From Protea cynaroides (taxonomy: Eukaryota; Streptophyta; Magnoliopsida; Proteales; Proteaceae), in contig CM053272.1 of the NCBI GenBank assembly GCA_028583415.1, forward strand, positions 74,751,439 to 74,815,438: a stretch of DNA of 64,000 nucleotides, given 5' to 3'. Both the position numbers and the translations under genes were made by a program. The notes under the pieces are model-generated. The model did no database searches. It was not told where the DNA came from and saw only the letters and a program-made list of their open reading frames with translations. Positions within the stretch are counted from its first letter, which is position 1; each line of letters begins with the position of its first letter. This document shows positions 55,529 through 64,000 of this stretch, one piece after another.

Positions 55529-56697
55529 TAATGCCAAAGAGTGTATCCAAGGCCTCACCCTAGCATCCCTCATAATGTCCATAGAGATAGAGCTAAGGCC
55601 CCCCGGTAGAGTCAGAGACTACAAGGACCGAGACCACCTCCCCTGATACTCTACGACATAATAGTTCTGCTAAAGTAATGGCGATACGACGATGCCAATG
55701 CACAAGACTTGATTTAGAGATAGAGCTAAAGTGCTGAGACCCGCCAAAGGTTAACGTTTATTGACATTCTCATCACACCTCCCCTGATACTCGCTCGCAT
55801 CAAGAACATCAACCACACACATACAAGCACATGCCTATTCCTATCATCATCATCATCATCATGTTATAAACGATAAAGTAAATATGCATGAACAAGTAAT
55901 AGAAATATTGGATGGCATGCTGTATGCACATTACAAACATATTCGCATAGAATCAAGCATGGCATAGGACTCAAGAAATAGAAAACAGTTTATTATTAAC
56001 CAATTTAGTTTGGAGTTAAGGTTCTTCACCTTAGCTTGCTATAAGATACTTTTCCAAGCTTTAAAATCACCGTTATAATGTTATTATATTGCTAGCAAAC
56101 CTAACAAAGTCGATAAAATTTAATTAGAATAAATTCTGAATTTAAAAACCATTCTGTCAACTGAGGGTCGATGCTAGGGTCGATGCTAGGGTCGATGGGT
56201 CTATCGACCCTCCCCTCATTCTAGACTTCCCGAATACTGAGGGTCGATGGTCAGAAACACCTAGGGTCGGATGGCCTATCGACCCTGGGTGCGACCCTCG
56301 GTGCAATATGGTCCAATTTCCACTTTTTAATCCATTCTTCGTGTTTGGGGTCCTATGGCTTGATTTTACATTCCATTAAACATTCATTTCATGGTCTAAA
56401 ACCATGTATAACCCACCTAGATAGCTTTCATGCACTTTCCTATGGTTTTCCATGAAAACCTAACCATAGCTTGATGGTTTGGGTTTCTCTGAGATCACAC
56501 TCTCAACATTAACTAACATGAGGTCTGTAAAAACTCATGGAACTAGTATCCATACCTGAGAAGATTACTTTTCCTCTGATATTCTTCTCCTTTTTGCTAA
56601 GTTCTCTTGCTTACCTTTCTTCTTCCTCTTTTCCTTATCTTCTCTTTCTCTCAGTTCAATTAGGGTTGTGAAAGGAGTGAAAGTGGCTTAGGGACGT

Positions 56698-56709
56698 CCT
56701 TTAAATAGG
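56698..56709 (-). promoter_or_regulatory. TATA-like box of LTR D
   Basis: CCTATTTAAAGG on the minus strand, followed by GACGTCC and a purine-rich leader; E has the same GGACGTCC after its TATA box. Confidence 0.6.
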
Positions 56710-57073
56710 CTATAAACATCCTAAAATAAGACCCTTTGAGATTAGGAAGGAATCCAATCGAAAATCTTGAAATTTCTTAATTTCTATTTTCGGCAGGATC
56801 CGAGGGTCGATGGGAGGGTCTATGATCCCGTCGACCCTAGGGTTCAAAAGCTGTCTGACCCTCCCTTCAAAACTGAGGGTCTGACTTTCTGTTTTGGGAG
56901 GTCCGACCCTGCTTAGCTGGGTATGCGACCCTTCCCTCTTTTTAAGTGTTTTTGGGTCGATTTGATACCTGGGATCTCGATCTCCTTCACGCCCTTGGTC
57001 CACTTGACTCGACCATGATGGGTAAACCTGGTTCAAGGTGGTAAGACCGGGTTAGATTGACACGGGTCTTACA

Positions 57074-57090
57074 ACGCCCCCAAACTTATA
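57074..57090 (-). other. Polypurine tract of element D
   Basis: On the minus strand AAGTTTGGGGGCGT precedes the LTR start TGTAAGACC; weakly purine-rich but in the right place. Confidence 0.6.
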
Positions 57091-57743
57091 AAAATTTCGT
57101 CCTCGAAATTGTACGTACCTTCTGAATCAAATAAGTAAGGGTATTGCTTTCTCATAGCATTTTCTTCTTCCCATGTAATTTCTTCCATGTCTCTACTTTT
57201 CTATATGACCTTAACATAGTAGATATCTCTGTTGCGTAGACGTTGAACCTTTCGACTAGTGATTTCTGTTGGTGTTACTTCAAATGTCAAATCATCAGTC
57301 AATTCTGGCAAATCCACTGTCAAAACATGCATTGGGTCCTTAACATACTTCTTCAATAGAGAAATGTGAAATACGTCATGTACACTTGACATAGATGGTG
57401 GTAGTGCTAACTGATAAGCAACTTTTCCACGCTTAGCTAGAATTTCATACGGCCCGACATATCTTGGACTTAGTTTCCCTTTCTGTCCAAACCTCTTCAA
57501 TTCTCGCATAGGCAATACCTTCAGAAATACTTTATCACCTACGGCGAACTTTAGATCTCTTCGTCGAGTGTCTGCATATTGCTTCTGACGGTTCTGAGCT
57601 GTTCTCACTCTTTCCTTGATGATGTCGACCACTCGACAAGTCTCTTCCATAAATTCTGGTCCAACAATACTACGTTCTCCAACTTCATTCCAAAACAAAG
57701 GAGTTCGACACTTCCTGCCATACAGTGCTTCATAAGGTGACAT
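57091..57743 (-). pseudogene. Integrase C-terminus and chromodomain, element D
   Basis: Open frame 57743-57201 with MSPYEALYGRKCRTPLFW, VGDKVFLKVLP, GPYEILAKRG, LPPSMSSVHDVFHISLLKK and KVQRLRNRDIYYVKV. A TAG at 57201 replaces the Trp of the chromodomain core. The frame continues past it to YPYLFDSEGTYNFED near the polypurine tract. Confidence 0.9.
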
Positions 57744-58163
57744 CTGTATAGTAGCCTGATAGCTGTTGTTTTAGGCGAACTCGATCAATGGTAACTTTTC
57801 ATCCCATGATCCTTTGAAATCAATCACACATGCTCGTAGCATATCTTCTAGAATCTGGATTATGCGTTCGACCGTCCATCCGCTGCGTGGGTGGAACGCA
57901 GGATCGAACTTCAATGTTGTACCCATAGCCTTTTGCAGTCCTTCCCAAAATTTGGAAGTAAATCATGGATCTCTATCAGACACAATGCTTTCTGGAACAC
58001 CATGTAATCGAACAATATTATCCACATACAGCTTTGCTAACCTTTCGAGTGTATATTGGGGTCGTATCGGTATGAAGCGAGCTGTCTTAGTCAGACTGTC
58101 CACAATCACCCAAACTGCGTCAACTACTCGAGGAGTCAATGGTAGCCCTGTGACGAAGTCCAT
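57744..58163 (-). pseudogene. Integrase catalytic core, element D
   Basis: 58163-57963 holds MDFVTGLPLTP, VIVDSLTKTA and IVSDRDP with a TGA at 57963 where CGA is expected. The rest, FTSKFWEGLQKAMG and ILEDML, is readable to about 57770; the segment around the catalytic Glu is altered (TVERIIQ). Confidence 0.88.
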
Positions 58164-58211
58164 AGTGATGCAGTCCCATTTCCATGCTGGTTCTGGTAAT
58201 GGTTGTAATAG

Positions 58212-58840
58212 TCATGCGGGTCTTTGTCGTTCAGCCTTTACTTTCTGACAATTTAGGCATTGAGACACGAACTTGGCTACATCCGCTTTCATTCCTCTCC
58301 ACCAATATAACTTATTTAGATCATGATACATTTTCGTACTTCCAGGATGTATTGAATAAATGGTGGTATGGGCTTCTTTCATCAGTCGGTGTCTAATGTC
58401 CATATTTTCTATTTCGGGTACACATATCTTCCTTTGTATTTCAGTACCTTCTCGTCATCCAAGGTGAACTCAGGGCTCGTCCTACCTTTCTCAATATCTT
58501 CTTGTACTGTTCTCAGATAAGGATCTGCTTTAATAGGTGTCTTCACTTCGTCCACTATATCTAGTATAATCTTCAATGCCGCGAACATATTCGAAAACCA
58601 ATGAATAAACCCTTGGTTGGCTGATTCATCCGTTGTATCTATCACATACTGCTCGTTGCCATGATTGAATACCATTCCGTTGGTACACATTTCTGCAGTC
58701 GTGCTAACTTCTCCTTGAGATTTAATCATTGCTTTTCTGCTTAATGCATCCGCTACTACGTTCACTTTTCCTGGATGATACTGGATATCACAATCATAGT
58801 CTTTCAATAGTTCCAACCATCTTCTTTGTCTCATATTCAA
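58212..58840 (-). pseudogene. RNase H end and integrase zinc finger, element D
   Basis: 58840-58409 starts NMRQRRWLELLKDYDCDI and has VVADALSRK. 58403-58212 has HTTIYSIHPGSTKMYHD and CLNCQKVKAERQRPA, keeping both Cys of the HHCC finger. A TGA ends it at 58212. Confidence 0.9.
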
Positions 58841-58888
58841 CTCCTTTTGATTAAATAAATAAGTAAGACTTTTATGGTCCGACTTAAT

Positions 58889-60082
58889 CTAAAATTTCTC
58901 TCCGTATAGGTAATGTCTCCATATCTTGACAGCATGTACTACTGCCACTAGCTCCAGATCATGAGTGGGGTAATTTTTCTCATGTACCTTTAACTGTCTT
59001 GAAGCATAAGCAATTACTTGCTCTCCTTGCATAAGCACACATCCTAATCCCAATCCCGATGCATCAGTGTATAAAGTAAATGTCTGTCCTGGAACGGGAA
59101 TGGTCAAAATCAGGGCGGATATCAATATGGCCTTCAATGTCTGGAAACTCTTCTCACATTTTTCAGTCCACACAAACTTTTCACCTTTCTTAGTCAAACT
59201 GGTGAGAGGTACGGCAATCCGAGAATAGTCTTCTACGAATCTCTGGTAATAACCAGCTAGACCCAGAAAACTTCTAATTTCTGAAACGCTCTTTGGTGCT
59301 TCCCACTTCACAATAGCCTCGATTTTGCTGGGGTCCACTTTGATTCCTTCAGCGGATACTACATGGCCTAGGAATGCGACTTCACTTAGCCAAAACTCAC
59401 ACTTAGAAAATTTGGCATATAGTTTCTCTTTCCTTAAACGCTGTAGGGCTGCGTTTAGGTTCTTGACATGGGTTTCTTTGTCCTTGGAGTATACCAATAT
59501 ATCATCAATAAATACTATAACCGACGTATCCAACATATCGTGGAAAACTCGGTTCATAAGTTCCATGAACGTTTCCGGGGCATTAGTTAATCCGAATGAC
59601 ATAACCAAAAATTCATAATGTCCATATCTGGTCCTGAATGCTGTCTTCGAAATATCATCTTTTTTAATCTTCAGCTGATGGTAACCCGATCGAAGATCGA
59701 TCTTAGAAAATACTTTTGCTCCTTGTAACTGATCGAACAAGTCATCGATCCTGGGTAGTGGATATCGATTCTTGATTGTCAGTTTGTTCAACTCCCGATA
59801 TTCGATACATAATCGAACGCTACCATCCTTCTTTTACACGAATAGTACCGGTGCCCCCCATGGAGATATACTGGGTCGAATATAACCCTTGTCCAGCAGT
59901 TCTTGTAATTGCACTTTTAATTCCTTCAGTTCAGTAGGAGCCATTCTATAAGGTGCTTTTGATACTGGTGCGGCTCCAGGTATCAGGTCTATTACAAACT
60001 CTGTGGCACGGTCGGGTGGTAATCCAGGTAGTTCCTCTGGAAATACGTCAGGGTAATCCCGCACGATGTCAATGTCTTCCAT
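58889..60082 (-). pseudogene. Reverse transcriptase and RNase H start, element D
   Basis: 60082-59834 (linker and RT start, DYPDVFPEELPGLPPDR, RPSISPWGAP) is followed by a TAA in place of a Lys codon. 59791-58889 carries KIDLRSGYHQ, VFIDDILVYSK with both catalytic Asp intact, LGHVVSAEGIKVDPSKI and TLYTDASGLGLGCVL. It ends in TAG after GEKF, at the same codon as element A. Confidence 0.93.
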
Positions 60083-60487
60083 TCATGGTGCTTCCTTGGT
60101 TAGGTAGACCACTGATACTAGATACCCGACTGCTCCCTTCTCAAGGCACTTCTTAGCCTTTAATGCTGAAAGTATGAGCTTGCGTCTCCGGGGAAGTTTG
60201 GTTCCCGAGAAACTGAACTCTACCCCTTCCTTGTCTTTGAACGTTAGCTTCTTCTCGGCGCATAACAGATTTGCAGAATACCGAGCTAACCAATCCATTC
60301 CTAAGATGACATCGAAGTCTGCCATCTCAAGTCGTATCAATGTTGCATCTAAAATCTGTTCCCCAATGAGAACTGGACATGGTCCATAACCTTTCTCTAG
60401 TTCCACTTCTAACCCCATCGGTGACCGTACAAGTAATTTGTAGTCTAATGTCTTGATGAGTAAGTTTATCTTCTTTCCAAATGACAC
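60083..60487 (-). pseudogene. Protease, C-terminal two thirds, element D
   Basis: MADFDVILGMDWLARY followed by a basic region and GAVGYLVSV. Just upstream (60530-60488) the minus strand reads ILFDSGATHSF-like residues, the active site. A TGA separates it from the RT frame. Confidence 0.85.
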
Positions 60488-60871
60488 AGATATAAATGAA
60501 TGAGTAGCTCCGGAATCGAAGAGTACTCTGGCGGGTACGCCATTTATAGGTACAATACCTGTGATTTTTCTTTATTTAGTCTACATGCTCATTCAATGTA
60601 ATCATAACTTTGAAAGGTTTCAGTCATACCTGTGACCACATCGGGTGATGCGGCCGCATCCTCGGACGTAACAGCATATACACGTCCCTGATGGAATTGC
60701 TTCTTGGGCTTTGGGCACTTTCTTGCTATATGTCCCGGTTGGTTGCAGTTAAAATACTTCGGGCCTTCAGAATTTGGCTTTTGCTGAGTTTGAGCTGCTG
60801 AATTAGTCTTGGTTACAGCATTAAAATTCTGTGGACGGAAAGGCTTATACGTCCTGTTATAGGCTTATATG
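60488..60871 (-). pseudogene. gag C-terminus with zinc knuckle, element D (truncated)
   Basis: FNCNQPGHIARKC near 60770-60725 is a zinc knuckle in which the first Cys has become Tyr. Upstream frame is Gln/Asn/Pro-rich. The element is cut at about 60871 where piece G begins; AGGCTTATA occurs on both sides of a 20-base interval (60841 and 60861). Confidence 0.8.
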
Positions 60872-61829
60872 TGTCACACAAGGAATTACACATGGTTACA
60901 AATATTTATAAATAAAAAAATTATGCCCTAACGGTAAACCTCGGCACCACTCCCATGGATCGTCGTGCTCCCGCTAAAGCCTAGCATCAACAACGTGATC
61001 CATGTATTGTGCTCCCACACCCCACATGTCCACCATACCCAAACAATCATACAAATATTCATAGTTGTTGTAATGAAAATGCATGCTCATAGATAACAGT
61101 CATGGAAAACATATAATTAAATAACAACCTAAGCATGTTACTAGTAAAGTAGACATGTTATTAAGAATGCCCTATGTCTACAAACTAGACCCCTCACCTA
61201 ATTGCACAAAGAGTGCAACAGTAATCCAAAGCCAAACAGAAGGCTTTATAATCAATTGAGTCAAATGCCTATTTAAAAGCATAGTCTTTATGAGATTGGT
61301 TGCATAGCTTTTAATTAACCCAGATAGGTCTTACATGTCCATACACGAGTCCCAAGACAAGTCGAGAACCCAACAGTTGGTTTCTCTAGTCATTTCTAGA
61401 CAAACTGGTTCAAATAGATTAAATCGAAGGATGGAACCGGTAGAGGGTTCCTCCGATACAGTCAACCGGTTAACACTTAGAATATTTTCTAAATGGACGG
61501 AACCGAAAGGATGAACGGATGCTCGACCATCCGGTTGGTCATCCGGTTCCTATACTATTATAAACACTAGGATTTTAATAGGTTTTTTAGAGGCTTTGTC
61601 AGGTGATCATTCATCCGATACTGACTCTACTTAATCATTAAACCTAAATAGAGGATTTGAACCAAGTGGATCCACCATGAACTGGTAGAACAATTAGGGC
61701 TAATGCAAAGGATCGTGCCTTTGGGACGAAACTCCGATATGTTCATTGATTATAAGCCAAGGCATTTTCCTTGGTGGAGTCACAGTTTAAGCCACGTAGA
61801 TGAATGGACATGTTAGTGAATCTAGTACG
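60872..61829 (-). repeat. LTR-like piece G, unassigned
   Basis: On + it starts TGTCACACAAGG, the reverse of an LTR end CCTTGTGTGACA. It contains a permutation stretch (61425-61560) with GGAACCGGTAGAGG, GTCAACCGGTTAAC and ACCATCCGGTTGGTCATCCG. Some words resemble 12470-12560 of element B. No gene. It is cut by E. Confidence 0.45.
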
Positions 61830-62107
61830 TGTCACACTCTAATTCTGAACCAACCAGAATGGTGTGATGAACCACCATTAAACCAACGGTTTACCCAGGA
61901 TCTCGTATAGGCCGTGCCCATTTGATTAAACAAGATACAACCACAACCATAATCAGAGTAAATAAACAATAGCGGAAGTCTTTAATATTAATGAACTGAG
62001 TATCTAACAATGATAACATAATTACTTATCCAATTATCTCCAAATGACTCAAGACATAAAATAAAATAAGTAATCAATTACATGTTCTGATAACCCAACA
62101 ACTAAAT

Positions 62108-62250
62108 CTAATCGAAAACTCATGAGTTGCACTTGCACAATAAATCATGTGACTCCACCATAGCTTCCATATCCATCACAGCAATATGTCATAAAAACTG
62201 GGGTATTCAGCATTCATAAAATCTTTCATGGTAGGACCTGCATCATCAAC
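62108..62250 (-). pseudogene. Broken LTR mini-ORF (E)
   Basis: Starts VDDAG and TMKDFMNA in the frame conserved with D, then a net shift of +8 bases. The end CKCNS, a TGA and VFD are readable in another frame. It is a dead copy of the A/D mini-ORF. Confidence 0.6.
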
Positions 62251-62531
62251 TAAAAATATTCGACGTAGAAAGTGTGAGCACACATCATGGCTCAGTGAGC
62301 AAACAAAACAATGCAACAAACATATGCATGCATTCAATTCATATCTTTGGTCTGGTTTATAAGTTTGCAATGTGCAATAGAAAGGTTTGGTGGCCGTCAC
62401 ACTTCTATATACGAGTGTGTGAAGCAGCACAATGGATCAAACACCACTGCCGTCTCACATGCACCCATCATGGAATATAGATAGAGCTAAAGTGCTCAGA
62501 TCAAACACCGCATAACACTTCCCCTGATGCC

Positions 62532-62596
62532 CCATACCAACACGTAAGCCCCTATTGGCGAGGGCTTGCAAACTGGGCCTGCAACTAACCAATCCT
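62532..62596 (-). other. Conserved non-coding LTR block (E)
   Basis: Same block as in A and D with one inserted base and a few changes, although the mini-ORF of this LTR is dead. Confidence 0.7.
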
Positions 62597-64000
62597 AATG
62601 CCAATCAATATATCCAAAGCCTCACCCCAGCATCCCTCAATACATCCATTGAGATAGAGCTAATGCCCCCCAGTAGAGTCAGAGACTACACGGTCCGAGA
62701 CTACCTCCCCTGATGCCCTATGATGTAATAGTTCTGCTAAGGTAATGACGATACGACGATGTTAATGGGCAAGACTTGATTAGAGATAGAGCAAGAGTCT
62801 GGTGACCAGGATGAACCACAGTGTCATGTCCTCCCCCTGATGCTCCACTTGCATCAAGCACACTAACCACACACATACATTCACATGTCTAATCCTAACA
62901 TCATCATAATCATCATGTTATAAATAAACAGAATTAAATATGCATGTGCAGTAATAGCAGGAATATTGGATGACATGTGAAATGCACATTACAAACATAC
63001 AAGCATAGAAACATTTATGGCATTGGACCCAATAAGCAAAACAGTTTATTATTAGCCAATTAATTTAGGTATTGTTCCCTCACCTTTGGTTGATGATTGT
63101 TCCTCGTCCAAGCTTTGTAAATCATTTTTAGACCACTTGAAAACCTAACAAATTTAAAGATTTTAAATTAGAGTTTATTTTCATCAATTCAGACTTCCAG
63201 AAGCTGAGTGGTCACAAGTGCGGCTGCACCTGTGGCCTCAGTTTTTGTGACCACAGGGTGTGTGGTCGCTATGTGTGGTTGCATATCATGCGACCATACA
63301 TGCGACCACACCCTCCCTGGAACTTTCCCAAGGACGTGTGGTTGATATGTATGGTCCCATATCATGCGACCACACATGCGACCACACCCACCTTGGAACT
63401 TTTCCGAGGGCGTGTGGTCGATATGTGTGGTCCCATATCATGTGACCACACATGCGATCACACACTCCTTGAAACATTCCCGAGGGCGTATGGTCAATCA
63501 TATGTGCCTGGTGTGGTCGATCAACCTGCGACCACACCAGTGATGGTCAACTTTTTCACTCTCAACTCAATCCCTTTGTGTTTTGATTCCTTGGCCTATC
63601 ATCATGATCCTTCCTATAATTGTTTTATGGCTTAAGATTCATATTTTTACGTAATCCATCAACCTAATATATTCCCCCCATGGATCTCTTAGAATTTGTC
63701 CATGATTTTATGATTGGGGTCTCACTTTGAATCACTATCTCCTTCATGATATTCTAGGCATTCAACTGATATGGGGAATGTTTTCATACCTTAGTCTTGT
63801 TGAAGAATCAGAGTTCTCTCTGAATTTCCTTCTCTTAGTCTTCCTCTTTAATTCTTCTTCTCTTCCTCCTCTTCTCTTTCTCTCTCTTTCAGTTTGAGTT
63901 CTAAAAGGATGAAAAAGGCTAAGGGACGTCCTATATATGGAGGAAAACCCTCCATATAGAGTCCTACTTAGATTAGGAAAGAACCCCCTTCGGATTATAA

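Larger units (their letters stand above)
54763..57073 (-). repeat. Element D 3' LTR, 2.3 kb
   Basis: On the minus strand TGTAAGACCCGTGTC...GGGGTGTGACA. It holds permutation stretches at 56800-56960 (upstream of TATA) and 56160-56300 (after it), a TATA box at 56698-56709, a purine-rich leader with donors near 56622 and 56562, the conserved block (55467-55528) and the mini-ORF (55052-55186). Confidence 0.92.
61830..64000 (-). repeat. LTR E (-), truncated by the window end
   Basis: On + it starts TGTCACACTC and follows the order of LTR D: mini-ORF remnant (62108-62250), conserved block (62532-62596), permutation stretch (63210-63545), donor AG/GTATG near 63790, purine-rich leader, TATA box CCTATATATGG (63930-63940). 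No primer site is found below 61830, so this is a 3' or solo LTR. Confidence 0.85.

Overview
This is a transposon-dense, AT-rich stretch of a flowering-plant nuclear genome. The evidence is the set of plant Ty3/gypsy lineages (chromodomain Tekay/Del-like, Tat/Retand-like with a second archaeal-type RNase H, and an Ogre-like giant LTR derivative), primer sites of the initiator-Met type, and TTTAGGG-type teloboxes. I see no ordinary host gene, tRNA, rRNA or CRISPR. The species cannot be named from the sequence. All polyproteins are broken by stops and frameshifts.

Layout. 1-9040: Tekay-like element A (+), entered inside its 5' LTR, with a degenerate gag, a readable pol and a complete 2.2-kb 3' LTR. 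9041-10732: truncated LTR F (+). 10733-14704: element B (-), with gag, an oppositely oriented extra gene and a primer site. 14705-54762: element C (+), with LTRs, an antisense extra gene and gag but no pol. C is split at 19742-51593 by a Tat/Retand-like tandem element with outer target duplication CACCT. That element is itself split at 20412-39543 by a 19.1-kb non-coding LTR element (5.1-kb LTRs, target duplication AATAG). 54763-60871: Tekay-like element D (-), inserted in C's 3' LTR. 60872-61829: unassigned LTR-like piece G. 61830-64000: LTR E (-), running off the window.

How the parts work together. Besides gag-pol, these elements carry accessory transcription units. (1) A, B and C share an antisense gene placed just after the primer site. 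In B and C it has its own TATA box, a 5'-UTR intron and an ATG five bases after the splice acceptor, and lies head-to-head with gag. (2) LTRs of A, D, E and F carry a short acidic ORF ending in a Cys motif, preceded by a candidate splice acceptor, while a candidate donor lies far upstream after the TATA box and a GA-rich leader. (3) The Tat-like element has an antisense gene with its own TATA box and two 77-bp introns, with a repeat array bearing CACGTG boxes upstream. (4) The giant LTRs carry dense telobox hairpins, a 1-kb polypurine leader and recurring TACGTAGGC modules. Items 1 and 2 are the strongest candidates for something undescribed.
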